From positions 186,001 through 250,000 of the forward strand of contig NZ_JAPYZV010000008.1 of assembly GCF_027812955.1 (NCBI RefSeq): a stretch of DNA of 64,000 nt, in the 5' to 3' direction. Shown in pieces: positions 25,448-34,045 of the stretch (positions are counted from its first letter, which is position 1; each line of letters begins with the position of its first letter). The stretch is from Pedococcus sp. 5OH_020 (GTDB lineage: Bacteria > Actinomycetota > Actinomycetes > Actinomycetales > Dermatophilaceae). The notes beneath the pieces are model-generated. The model did not search any database and was not told the origin of the DNA. It worked only from the letters and a program-made list of their open reading frames with translations. A program made the position numbers and the translations under genes.

Positions 25448-26536
25448 TCAGTACTCTCGCGTGGTCGCGCTGTCGATCAGCTGGTCGAGGACGCCAACGG
25501 CCTCGGGCTGCAGGTCCCGGGTCGACTTCAGGGCCATGCGCGCCGCGCCGGCCAGTCGGGAGATGTCAGCCTCGACGGCATCGACGGCCCCGCTCGCGCT
25601 GATCACGTCACGGAGCCGCTCCACAGCCGCCTCGTCCAGACCGGGGTCACCGAGCCGACCCTCGAGTACGGCCCGGCCCTCCGCGTCCGCACCTGCGAGG
25701 GCATGCGCAACGAGCACCGTCCGCTTTCCCTCTCGCAGGTCGTCCCCGGCCGGCTTGCCCGTGGCCACCGGGTCACCGAACACCCCCAGGAGGTCGTCCC
25801 GGAGCTGGAAGGCCTGCCCCAGGCCGAGCCCGAAACGGGACAGGGCCGCCACATCCTGCTCGTCCGCGCCTCCGGCCACGGCTCCGATGAGCAGCGGGTG
25901 CTCGACGGTGTACTTGGCGCTCTTGAACCTGATCACCCGCTCGGCTCGTTCGATGCGCTCGGTCGTCGAGATCGCAGTCCACGGCCTCGCGGACTCCACG
26001 ACGTCGAGGAACTGCCCACCCATGAGCTGGGTTCGCATCACGTCGAAGACCGACCGACCGCGGGCAAGGTGTGACGCCTCCAGGCCGGAGGTGGCGTACA
26101 GCTCCTCGGTCCAGTTGAGGCAGAGGTTGCCGGCGAGGATGGCCCCTGCCACCCCGAACCTGCCGGCATCACCGGCCCATGCCTGCTCCTGGTGGCGAGC
26201 CGCCAGCGAGCGGTGCGTGGCCGGCATACCGCGTCGGGTGTCGCTGTCGTCCATCACGTCGTCGTGGATGAGGGCAGCCGCCTGGAAGAACTCCATCGCT
26301 GTCGCCACCCGGACGACCGCATCCGAGTCCGGCTGCCCGGCGGCCCGGTACCCCCAGTAGAGGAACGCCGCGCGGAGCCGCTTCCCCCCGCTGAGCAGGC
26401 GCGCGACCGCGCCGAGGAGCTCCAGCGTGTCCGGCCCGACCTCAGCCAGTACGCGGGACTGGTGTGCCAGCACGTCGTCGACGCAGCGCTGGACGCGTTC
26501 GCGCAGCTGTGCGGCGTCGAGAGGGCTGGCCACCAC
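25448..26536 (-). CDS. Polyprenyl (geranylgeranyl-type) diphosphate synthase
   Basis: A trans-prenyltransferase of about 362 aa that condenses isopentenyl diphosphate with allylic diphosphates. It has the conserved GGKRLR, first Asp-rich motif LIHDDVMDDSDTRRG, second motif region QLRDDLLGVFGDP and the Lys of TGKPAGDDLREGK. GTG codons at 26536 and 26533 both lie near GGAGG; a TTG at 26548 is less likely. Its position next to an Rv2175c-like gene matches M. tuberculosis idsA2 (Rv2173). It ends 3 bp after the end of the convergent DNA-binding gene. Confidence 0.9.
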   Translation of the reverse strand: MVASPLDAAQLRERVQRCVDDVLAHQSRVLAEVGPDTLELLGAVARLLSGGKRLRAAFLYWGYRAAGQPDSDAVVRVATAMEFFQAAALIHDDVMDDSDTRRGMPATHRSLAARHQEQAWAGDAGRFGVAGAILAGNLCLNWTEELYATSGLEASHLARGRSVFDVMRTQLMGGQFLDVVESARPWTAISTTERIERAERVIRFKSAKYTVEHPLLIGAVAGGADEQDVAALSRFGLGLGQAFQLRDDLLGVFGDPVATGKPAGDDLREGKRTVLVAHALAGADAEGRAVLEGRLGDPGLDEAAVERLRDVISASGAVDAVEADISRLAGAARMALKSTRDLQPEAVGVLDQLIDSATTREY

Positions 26537-26620
26537 GCGGTCCTCCAAGGCGTCTGTCGTCGACGGTGGTGCACCGGTCTCAGCCGGTGCAGCCTTGAGC
26601 CTACGGCCACGTCACTCGAC

Positions 26621-26626
26621 TAGTCT
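26621..26626 (+). promoter_or_regulatory. -10 box TAGTCT, leaderless arrangement
   Basis: TAGTCT, seven bases, then the ATG at 26634 of metF. Confidence 0.5.
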
Positions 26627-26633
26627 CACCGCC

Positions 26634-27545
26634 ATGGCACTGGGCCAACCATCTCGACTGGCTCGACCGGAGCGCCTCACCCGGTCGATCCCTGGCATGC
26701 TCGCCGCCCCGACACCCTCCATCAGCTTCGAGTTCTTCCCCCCGAAGGACGACGCCAGCGAGGGTGCGCTCTGGGACGCGATCCGTCGCCTGGAAGCGGT
26801 GCGCCCCGACTTCGTGTCCGTGACGTACGGCGCCGGTGGCTCCAACCAGGACCGCACCGTCCGCGTGACCGAGCGGATCGCGCGCGAGACGACGCTCGTC
26901 CCGCTGGCGCACCTCACCTGTGTAGGTGCCTCGGTGGCGGCCCTGCGCCAGGTGGTCGGCCTGTATGCCGCGAGCGGCGTGCGCAACATCCTGGCGCTTC
27001 GCGGCGACCCCCCTGGCAACGTGGGAGGGGAGTGGGTGGCGCATCCAGAGGGTCTCGACCATGCCGAGGACCTGGTGCGTCTGGTGCGAGCACTGGGCGA
27101 CTTCACGGTCGGCGTCGCGGCCTTCCCCGACGTGCACCCCGAGTCTGCTGGCTTCGACCATGACGTCGAGGTCCTGGTCCGCAAGGCGGATGCGGGTGCC
27201 ACGTTCGCGGTGACGCAGATGGTCTTCGACGCGGACACGTACCTGCGGTTGCGGGACGCCGTCGCGGCGCGCCGGAGCCTGCCGATCACGCCGGGCCTCA
27301 TGCCGGTGACCAACTTCAAGCAGATCGCGAGGATGGCGCAGCTCATGGGGACCCCCTTGCCCTCCGCCGTGCTCTCGAGGCTGGAGGCTGTCGCGGACGA
27401 CCCTGCGGCGACGCGGGAGGTCGGCGTCCAGATCGCCACCGAGCTTGCCGAGCGCATGCTGTCCGAAGGCGCCCCGGGACTCCACTTCATCACCATGAAC
27501 CGGTCCACCGCGACACTCGAGGTGCACCGCAACCTCGGCCTCTAG
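26634..27545 (+). CDS. metF: Methylenetetrahydrofolate reductase
   Basis: A 303-aa FAD-dependent TIM-barrel enzyme that makes 5-methyltetrahydrofolate for methionine synthesis. Typical signatures are SISFEFFPPKDDASE (catalytic Glu), FVSVTYGAGGSNQDRT, LAHLTCVGAS, NILALRGDPP (FAD/folate contact) and FAVTQMVFDADTYL, ending PGLHFITMNRSTAT. Length is normal for bacterial MetF. The divergent neighbour is the polyprenyl synthase, and the ATG is likely leaderless. Confidence 0.95.
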   Translation: MALGQPSRLARPERLTRSIPGMLAAPTPSISFEFFPPKDDASEGALWDAIRRLEAVRPDFVSVTYGAGGSNQDRTVRVTERIARETTLVPLAHLTCVGASVAALRQVVGLYAASGVRNILALRGDPPGNVGGEWVAHPEGLDHAEDLVRLVRALGDFTVGVAAFPDVHPESAGFDHDVEVLVRKADAGATFAVTQMVFDADTYLRLRDAVAARRSLPITPGLMPVTNFKQIARMAQLMGTPLPSAVLSRLEAVADDPAATREVGVQIATELAERMLSEGAPGLHFITMNRSTATLEVHRNLGL

Positions 27546-27624
27546 CTGTACCCGGCCGAGTACATCCAGCGCGCGCATGCGGCCCGCGCCCTCCCACCGG
27601 ACAGCGGGTCTCGTAGGGCTTGGA

Positions 27625-27646
27625 GCCCTCGTCGGGCAGCGAGGGC
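27625..27646. terminator. Hairpin between convergent genes, candidate bidirectional terminator
   Basis: GCCCTCG-TCGGGCAG-CGAGGGC forms a perfect 7-bp stem with an 8-nt loop. It lies between the metF stop (27545) and the HAD gene stop (27677). No T tract follows on either strand, so intrinsic termination is uncertain. A weaker TGTAC/GTACA hairpin sits at about 27548-27565. Confidence 0.45.
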
Positions 27647-27676
27647 CACCGCAGGGCAGGAGGCCCGAGAGGTGGG

Positions 27677-28504
27677 TCAGCGGGCTTCGGCCTCGGCGGC
27701 CCGGACGTCGAGCGGGCGTAGCTCGCCGACCAGCGGCACCACGTCGGCGATCGAGTCGACCACCCGCGTGGGCTGGTAGGGGAACTGGTCGACCTGGTCA
27801 GGGCGGGTCGAGCCGGTGAGGACGAGGATGGTGCGCAAGCCGGCCTCCAGGCCGCTGATCACGTCGGTGTCCATCCGGTCCCCGATCATCACGGTGGACT
27901 CCGAGTGGGCGTCGATCCGGTTCAGGGCGCTGCGCATCATGAGCGGGTTCGGCTTGCCGATGTAGTACGGCTGGCGCCCGGTCGCCGCGGAGATCAGAGC
28001 CGCGACGGACCCGGTGGCCGGCAGCGTGCCGTGCTGGCTGGGGCCGCTGACGTCGGGGTTGGTGGCGATGAACCTCGCGCCGGCCTCGATGAGCCGGATC
28101 GCCTTGGTGATCGCCTCGAAGGAGTAGGTCCGGGTCTCGCCCAGCACGACGTAGTCGGGGTCACGCTCCGTCATCGTGTAGCCGACCTCGTGCAGGGCCG
28201 TCGTGAGGCCCGCCTCGCCGACGACGAACGCGCTGCCGCCAGGTCGCTGGTCGTCGAGGAACTGTGCTGTGGCCAGCGCAGAGGTCCAGATGGACTGCTC
28301 AGGCAGCTCGATGCCGCTGGCACGCAGGCGTGCCTTGAGGTCGCGGGGGGTGAAGATGGAGTTGTTGGTGAGGACGAGGAAGCGCCGGCCGCTGCGGACG
28401 AGGGCGGCGACGAACTCCGCCGCGCCCGGGATGATGGTGTCCTCGTGGACGAGAACGCCGTCCATGTCGGTGAGCCAGCACTCGACGGGCCTGGGGGTCG
28501 TCAT
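27677..28504 (-). CDS. HAD-IIA family sugar/nucleotide phosphatase (NagD-like)
   Basis: A 275-aa HAD phosphatase with motif [15 protein letters not shown] (nucleophile and acid Asp) and motif [20 protein letters not shown]. The motif III Lys sits in [15 protein letters not shown] and motif IV is [18 protein letters not shown]. The C2-type cap between motifs II and III identifies the IIA/NagD group. Substrates of this group include nucleotide monophosphates and sugar phosphates. It stands alone, convergent with metF. Confidence 0.92.
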   Translation of the reverse strand: MTTPRPVECWLTDMDGVLVHEDTIIPGAAEFVAALVRSGRRFLVLTNNSIFTPRDLKARLRASGIELPEQSIWTSALATAQFLDDQRPGGSAFVVGEAGLTTALHEVGYTMTERDPDYVVLGETRTYSFEAITKAIRLIEAGARFIATNPDVSGPSQHGTLPATGSVAALISAATGRQPYYIGKPNPLMMRSALNRIDAHSESTVMIGDRMDTDVISGLEAGLRTILVLTGSTRPDQVDQFPYQPTRVVDSIADVVPLVGELRPLDVRAAEAEAR

Positions 28505-28667
28505 GGGGCCATTCTGCCTGGCACATCGGCACGGACGTCCCCCCGGACCTCTCCTTGGGGATAGCCGACGTCATCGCACTGGATATCCCAGGACATCTCA
28601 CCACTTTGGTGGAACGCCAACGCGTCCTCGCGGCGCACGCTGGGAGACGCCTGAAGGAGGTGCTGTC

Positions 28668-29060
28668 ATGTCATTGGCCTCGAGTGCCGTCTCGACCCTG
28701 CTGCCTGTCACGGACACCGGCCGCGCGAAGGAGTTCTACTCCGACCGCCTCGGCCTCCCGTTCCAGGGCACCAACGGCGAGGGGAGCCTGATGTACGAGC
28801 TCAGCGGTGGGACGACGTTGATGTTGTTACCGCGCGAGGCGGGCACGCAGAACCCGAGCACAGCCCTGACGTGGGAGGTGGCCGACCTGCGGTCCGAGAT
28901 CTCCGAGCTCGAGGGAAGGGGAGTGGTCTTCGAGGACTACGACGTCCCGGGTCTGAAGACGGTCGACCACATCGCCGAGATGGACGGCGAACGGGCTGCC
29001 TGGTTCCTCGACCCCGACCGCAACGTCCTGTGCATCCACGAGATGGCCGCCAGCGGCTGA
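28668..29060 (+). CDS. VOC-family (glyoxalase/bleomycin-resistance-like) protein
   Basis: A 130-aa protein. The first beta-alpha-beta-beta-beta unit reads LLPVTDTGRAKEFYSDRLGL and the second ends with AAWFLDPDRNVLCIHEM, the classic vicinal-oxygen-chelate pattern. The expected last-strand metal ligand (Glu/His) may be present in CIHE. ATG at 28668 is preceded by a strong GAAGGAGG. Function may be dioxygenase, isomerase or binding; nothing in the context fixes it. Confidence 0.87.
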   Translation: MSLASSAVSTLLPVTDTGRAKEFYSDRLGLPFQGTNGEGSLMYELSGGTTLMLLPREAGTQNPSTALTWEVADLRSEISELEGRGVVFEDYDVPGLKTVDHIAEMDGERAAWFLDPDRNVLCIHEMAASG

Positions 29061-29254
29061 ACCGGCTCGACCACGCTTCATTCGTTCTCCCTCCTACTGT
29101 CCTTCCTCCGTGCCTCAGGCGCGCCCCGTTCGGCGGCTGGGCCCACACGCCCAGTGCGTTTGAGCATCGGTGGGACGGGCATGAGTCCGGCGGCCGCGCC
29201 GTCCGGATCGACGGCGTCGCCCGGGCAGACGTCGACGAGGAGCGTGGAGGAGAC

Positions 29255-30058
29255 ATGTCGGACCTCACTCAGGACGGTCAGCGGCCGCTGGCGGTGGTCA
29301 CCGGTGCATCGAGTGGTATCGGTCTGGAGCTGGCCCGCCAGTTCGCCGAGAACGGCTTCGACCTTATGCTGGTGGCCGAGGACGCGGGGCTGGCGGTGGC
29401 TGCCGACTCGCTGGCCGGACCGGTGGCAGTCCGGTCGGTCCGGGCCGACCTGGCGACCTCCGCCGGCGTGGACGAGGTGGTCGCCTTGCTCTCCGCGACG
29501 GCTCGACCGGTCGACGCGTTGGCGCTCAACGCGGGGATCGGCGTCGGTGGTCGCTTCGTCGAGACCTCCTGGGAGGACGACTCGAGGCTGCTGCAGCTCA
29601 ACGTCGTCTCGACGGTGCACCTTGCCAAGCGGCTCGTGCCTGGCATGGTCGCCCGCGGGTCAGGCCGGGTCCTCATGACGGCGTCGATCGCCAGCTTGAT
29701 GCCCGGTCCCTACTTCGCGACGTATGCCGCCTCGAAGGCCTTCGTCCTGTCCTTCGCAGAGGCGCTTCGGGCCGAGCTCTCGGACTCCGGGGTCACCGTC
29801 ACGGCATTGCTGCCAGGACCCACCGACACGGAGTTCTTCGAGCGGGCCGACATGATGGACACGAAGGTGGCCCAGGGGCCGAAGGACGATCCGGCCGAGG
29901 TGGCCAAGGATGGCTTCGAGGCGCTGATGGCCGGCCGTGACAAGGTGGTCGCCGGGTCCAAGCGGAACAAGCTGCAGGCGGCGGGCGCCTCGGTGCTGCC
30001 GGAGCGAGCCAAGGCACGTCTCCAGGGTGCACAGGCGAAGCCCGAGGATGGCTCCTGA
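29255..30058 (+). CDS. Short-chain dehydrogenase/reductase
   Basis: A 267-aa classical SDR. The NAD(P)-binding start is VVTGASSGIGLELARQFAE, the NAG motif appears as LALNAGIG, and the catalytic Ser lies in MTASIASLMPGPYFATYAASKAF, which also gives the YxxxK Tyr/Lys. The end reads LLPGPTDTEFFERADM, common to DltE/YqjQ-like members. Its ATG has GTGGAGGAGAC just upstream. It is co-directional with the VOC gene across a 194-bp gap in which I see no further gene. Confidence 0.9.
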   Translation: MSDLTQDGQRPLAVVTGASSGIGLELARQFAENGFDLMLVAEDAGLAVAADSLAGPVAVRSVRADLATSAGVDEVVALLSATARPVDALALNAGIGVGGRFVETSWEDDSRLLQLNVVSTVHLAKRLVPGMVARGSGRVLMTASIASLMPGPYFATYAASKAFVLSFAEALRAELSDSGVTVTALLPGPTDTEFFERADMMDTKVAQGPKDDPAEVAKDGFEALMAGRDKVVAGSKRNKLQAAGASVLPERAKARLQGAQAKPEDGS

Positions 30059-30080
30059 GATATCCGACGACCCGGGTCGC

Positions 30081-33000
30081 CTATTCGAGTATGGGTGGCT
30101 CGGAGTCCGCGACGCGCCCGTCGTGGCGTGCCGCGCCATCCTGCCCGTCGGCGTGACCCAGGGTGGACAGGTCAGTGACCGCTTCCGTGAGCGCGAGCGA
30201 GTACTCCTCGGTCCGCGGGTAGTCACTATGGGTGAGCGTGGTCAACAAGTATGCGGTGAAGTCGACCTCGGAGGCATATCGGTCATGCAGCGCTCTCCAG
30301 TCTTCCGAGTCGGGCTTGTCCAGCACTCTCTCGGGTCGGGCGACCGCAGGGAAGCCCAGGTAGTCCGTCAAGCGCCACAGGCTGTACCAACGACCGGGGA
30401 CACCCTCCGGGTTTGATGCGTCCCGCGGATGCAGGCTCAGGACCTGGCGCAGGCTCCAGGCGAGGACGGATGGTGGGGTGAAGGTGGTCCTCGGCTGGAG
30501 CCAGTCCGCCGACCAGGGGTCGGCTGCCAGCAGCCGGGCTCGCCGAACTGGCCGGACGCCCAGAACGGCCGGTCCGAAGAGCTCGGGGAAGAACCGGCCG
30601 AAGTACGCGCGCAGCTGGGTGCCGTACGTGATGAGCGCGAGGCGCGGAACCAACCAGTCGCCACGTTCACAGGGAGCTGGCAGACGGTTCGCGTCGCCCG
30701 GCTGGTACTCCGGCCGCGGTGCTCCGAGGATGGCGCTGACTGCGATGACCCCACCGAGGGAGTGTGCCGAGAGGACGACTGAGCGTGTGGAGCGGGACAG
30801 TCCAGCGCGACTCCCTTCGGTGATGGTCGTGTCGTGGTCCGTGTCGTGGTCCGTGTCCTCGTCCGTGTCCTCGTCCGTGTGGGCGTCCCGGCCCCCGTCC
30901 AGCCACCGGCGGCACCGCTCGAGCACTTCCGGGACGACTCGTTCTCCGTAGCACGGCGGGCCCAGGGGATGCGCCGCTCGGGGGACGGCGCAGGCCAGGT
31001 CCCACAGGATGCCCAAGGGGCGCACTGCGCTGCGCGAGGAGGTGGTACCCCCGGCGGCGACGACGCCCACGACTGCCGCGGCAAGGATGAGGGACGCTGC
31101 CGTGACGGCTGTGGACCAGATCGGCCACTCGGGCGCGCCTGCCACCTGCCGCGCAGCGACGACGGCGACGCTGGCGGAGATGACGCAGGCGAGCAGGAGC
31201 GCCAGCAGTGGCTCGGCACGGTGAGCGAGCCTGGCGAAGCTTCTACTGCGCCACACCGCGCGTTCGGTGGGACTGCCTTCGGCAACCCCCGGGACCACCT
31301 CACCGGTCGCCTTGCGCCACCAGCCGAGGTGGGCCACCACCACCGACAGCAGCATGAGCCCCAGACCACCGACCGCGGCGAGGGCGAACCAGCCATACAG
31401 CCCTGGCACGAGGAGCTGGGGCGCCGAACCCGCGGGGGCCGGCATCCGAGGTCCTACGAGCGAGCCCGCCGAATGGTCGCCGTTGAGCCGGTCGCCGACA
31501 AACAGGGTCAGCGCGCTCAGGACGACGAAGCCGAAGAATGCGCCCAGGGCGATGAAGACGCCGGGCGCCCGCCCGCCCCACCCCGTCCTGGCCCGCTCCG
31601 ACAAGCTGCCCGCGACGTCAGTGGCCGTCGGGTCCGGGGCCTTCGTATCCGCGCCGGAGCGCCAGTAGGCCCACGCGGTCAGGCCCATGCCTGCGGCGAC
31701 CACGATCGCGATCGCGGTCGCCCGCTGGTCGCCGGTGACCCATCGACCGATCCCACGGTGCGAGATGGTCTGCCATCCTGACCAGTCCCATACCGGCCAG
31801 CTCGCCACGGGCCAGGTCGGCAGGACGGCGAACGCCACGGCCAGAGGTAGGCCCAGCAGCCCCTGGAGGACGGTGCTCGCCAGACCCGAGCCGTCCCCTG
31901 TCTGCCGCGACCGCGCACCAAGGGCAACGACCGCGAGCAGAACGGTCAGGACGGCAAGCGTCGTCACGGCACCGTGCACGCCGGTCATGGGGCCCGAAGG
32001 GGCTGACGCGCTGCGCTCCTCACGAGGAGCGGCCACGACGAAGACCGCGTAGAGCGCCACGGCGAGGCCGAGCGTGCGCCACGCCGACGAACGACGGTGC
32101 TCTGCGACGGCGTCAGGAGGAGCGTCGTCACAGGCGACATCGGCGGCGAGGGGGTCGAGGCGAGCCTGGAGGACGAAGGTCCACGCGAGGACCAGGGCCG
32201 AGAGACAGGTCAGTGCCGGCCACACGAGCCCCGCCGACTTCCAGCCACCGTCGTGTGTCGAGGAGCCGTCGGTCCAGAGGTGGCTGGAGCACAGCCCCAC
32301 CACCATCGCCACGGTGGCGGCCAGATGCGTGGTGGCAGATGGCGCGGTCACCCGGCTGTGGTTCCAGAACCCGGGGGTCGAGAGGATCGGCCAGCGCGGA
32401 GTGCCGGTTGCCGAGTCGGGGAAGGCACGGACGAGCCGGGCAGCGGGTTTGGCCGGGTCCTGGTTGCGGGTTGCCAGCTCGAAGCGGGTCCTGGTGCGTG
32501 CGGACAAGGCGTACAGCGCGACGACGAGCACTATCGGGATGATGCTGGTCAACGTCATACGCGCCCCCATGGTCCAGCTGTCGAGGAACCCGAAGGCGGA
32601 CGGGATGCCCGTGCAGCGAGTCGCCTTCTCGGAGCCGGTCGGTTGGCATTGGACGCCGACAAGGTCGACTGAGAGCACCACGGCGGTGACCGCGACCATG
32701 AGGGTCTGTACCAGCCCGTTGAGCCGCATGATCCAGGCGCCGCCTGCGTGCCCCTTACTCAGGGCCGAGAATGATGGCGGCGCACCGTCATGCAGACGCC
32801 TGCTCCAGTAGGCCACGTTGGTCAGTGCGAAGGGCAGCAGGAGCGTCCAGAGCGTGCGCACGATGACGTCGACCACCGTGGCGGCTACGCCGGAGCCCGC
32901 GCGGAAGGTGCTCCGGGCGAGGCTGCCCCAGGAGTACGCCTCCCGGTGCACTCCTGCTGGCGTATGCCCGCGAGACGTCTTGGCCGGGTTGGGCACCTCG

Positions 33001-33158
33001 GGCCGGCGGACCCAGAACGAGCCACCGTCGTCGCCGTCGGCACGCATCACGTCCGACTCCGGAAGGTCCAGCATGGCGTGCGGGGGGGTGTTGCTGACGC
33101 CGTGGATGCGCAGCTCCAGTACCCGGGGCTCGCGCTGGTGTGAGCGGTGGCCCGTCAT
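30081..33158 (-). CDS. Large integral-membrane protein with C-terminal lipase-like hydrolase segment
   Basis: A 1025-aa protein from the ATG at 33158, with GAGG eight bases upstream. The N-terminus VLELRIHGVSNTPPHAML is conserved in very large actinobacterial membrane proteins of unknown function. About thirteen hydrophobic segments run from residue 80 to 700. A cytoplasmic part follows with an acidic DEDT/DHDT repeat and the nucleophile-elbow-like VVLSAHSLGGVIAVSAIL (HSLGG), as in lipases, then Trp/Arg-rich conserved blocks. The N-terminal 'HGV' may pair with the elbow to complete a split hydrolase fold; this is inference. No partner gene is evident. Confidence 0.8.
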   Translation of the reverse strand: MTGHRSHQREPRVLELRIHGVSNTPPHAMLDLPESDVMRADGDDGGSFWVRRPEVPNPAKTSRGHTPAGVHREAYSWGSLARSTFRAGSGVAATVVDVIVRTLWTLLLPFALTNVAYWSRRLHDGAPPSFSALSKGHAGGAWIMRLNGLVQTLMVAVTAVVLSVDLVGVQCQPTGSEKATRCTGIPSAFGFLDSWTMGARMTLTSIIPIVLVVALYALSARTRTRFELATRNQDPAKPAARLVRAFPDSATGTPRWPILSTPGFWNHSRVTAPSATTHLAATVAMVVGLCSSHLWTDGSSTHDGGWKSAGLVWPALTCLSALVLAWTFVLQARLDPLAADVACDDAPPDAVAEHRRSSAWRTLGLAVALYAVFVVAAPREERSASAPSGPMTGVHGAVTTLAVLTVLLAVVALGARSRQTGDGSGLASTVLQGLLGLPLAVAFAVLPTWPVASWPVWDWSGWQTISHRGIGRWVTGDQRATAIAIVVAAGMGLTAWAYWRSGADTKAPDPTATDVAGSLSERARTGWGGRAPGVFIALGAFFGFVVLSALTLFVGDRLNGDHSAGSLVGPRMPAPAGSAPQLLVPGLYGWFALAAVGGLGLMLLSVVVAHLGWWRKATGEVVPGVAEGSPTERAVWRSRSFARLAHRAEPLLALLLACVISASVAVVAARQVAGAPEWPIWSTAVTAASLILAAAVVGVVAAGGTTSSRSAVRPLGILWDLACAVPRAAHPLGPPCYGERVVPEVLERCRRWLDGGRDAHTDEDTDEDTDHDTDHDTTITEGSRAGLSRSTRSVVLSAHSLGGVIAVSAILGAPRPEYQPGDANRLPAPCERGDWLVPRLALITYGTQLRAYFGRFFPELFGPAVLGVRPVRRARLLAADPWSADWLQPRTTFTPPSVLAWSLRQVLSLHPRDASNPEGVPGRWYSLWRLTDYLGFPAVARPERVLDKPDSEDWRALHDRYASEVDFTAYLLTTLTHSDYPRTEEYSLALTEAVTDLSTLGHADGQDGAARHDGRVADSEPPILE
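30829..30888. repeat. 12-bp tandem repeat inside the large membrane-protein gene
   Basis: Five 12-bp units: GTGTCGTGGTCC twice, GTGTCCTCGTCC twice and a variant GTGTGGGCGTCC. Read on the minus strand they encode the acidic run DEDTDEDTDHDTDHDT just before the HSLGG motif. The unit is four codons, so copy-number change keeps the frame. Confidence 0.9.
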
Positions 33159-33262
33159 GTCCCGCACCTCACTCGCAGTCGTCGAGGATGGACGGCGGCG
33201 GGCACTGTCGTGACTGGCGTCATGGTGGACCGAGGGTCGGTCTCATGGCGTGCTGGGCCAGG

Positions 33263-33778
33263 TCAACAGACCTCGATCGCCATAGCAGTCGGTCCACTGA
33301 TCCGGAGCAGCTCCTCGTAGGTGGTCCGGAACACGGTGTGGCTGTGTCCAGCCGCGGCCCAGACGTGGCGGTAGCGGCTCAGCGAGACGTCGACGAGCGT
33401 CTGCACCGGTGAGGTGTGTCCGACGGGCGCGACGCCGCCGATCGCGAACCCGGTGGTGTCCCGGACGAAGTCGGCGTCGGCGCGCTCGAGGTGGTCAAGG
33501 CCGTCGACGAGGTCCGCCACCTTGACGAGGTCGACCTTGTGCGCGCCCGAGGTCAGCACGAGCAGAGGGGTGATCCGCCCGTCCTCGCCGTGGGCTCGGA
33601 AGACCAGCGAGTTCGCGATCTCGGCGGGGGTCACGTCGAGCGCAGCAGCCGCCGCGGCGGCCGTGCGTACGGCGTCGGGAAGGCAGACGACCTCGGGTGT
33701 GACCTGGTGGACGGCGAGTGCGGCCATGACCCGGCGCACTGCGGGGTGGTCGCGCAGGTCGGTCGTCGGGGGGCCCAT
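33263..33778 (-). CDS. YbaK/EbsC-family (prolyl-tRNA editing-like) protein
   Basis: A 171-aa protein of the INS/YbaK superfamily, which deacylates mischarged tRNAs such as Cys-tRNA(Pro). Diagnostic blocks are the early EIANSLVFRA, a Lys in GAHKVDLVKV, the GFAIGGVAPVGH signature and the final WAAAGHSHTVFRTTYEEL. These match the actinobacterial YbaK/EbsC form. It lies between the giant membrane protein and the SOS operon promoter, divergent from the latter. Confidence 0.9.
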   Translation of the reverse strand: MGPPTTDLRDHPAVRRVMAALAVHQVTPEVVCLPDAVRTAAAAAAALDVTPAEIANSLVFRAHGEDGRITPLLVLTSGAHKVDLVKVADLVDGLDHLERADADFVRDTTGFAIGGVAPVGHTSPVQTLVDVSLSRYRHVWAAAGHSHTVFRTTYEELLRISGPTAMAIEVC

Positions 33779-33820
33779 GGACGAAGACTAAGCGGGTTCG
33801 AGGTGCTCAACCAGAGCCTC

Positions 33821-33851
33821 TTGACGGACTGTCGGGCCCGGGGTGTACGGT
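33821..33851 (+). promoter_or_regulatory. Promoter of the SOS operon
   Basis: TTGACG (33821-33826), 19 bp, then TACGGT (33846-33851) make a plausible sigma-A promoter. The LexA-type box begins 8 bp downstream of the -10, overlapping the expected transcription start, where a repressor would block initiation. Confidence 0.5.
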
Positions 33852-33859
33852 TCTTGGTA

Positions 33860-33875
33860 TCGAACAAACGTTCGA
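33860..33875. promoter_or_regulatory. LexA/SOS box
   Basis: TCGAACAAACGTTCGA is a perfect palindrome at its 6-bp arms and fits the Gram-positive SOS box core CGAAC-N4-GTTCG. It lies 171 bp before the preferred start of the DUF6504 gene and just downstream of a -10 candidate, and predicts DNA-damage induction of the operon that carries dnaE2 and dinB. Confidence 0.88.
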
Positions 33876-34045
33876 ACTGGTTCGTGGAAGAGCTGGTGGT
33901 CTCTGGCATTGTCATTGGTAGTGCCACGGCCCGTATGTCGCGAACCCTGTGGTGGCTCTGGTCCTGTGCCAGGCGCCTCGACCCCGCCTTCGTGCAGGGC
34001 CAGAGCCACTTCCTCACTGCCCTCCGTCGAAGAAGGAGCCTGCTC

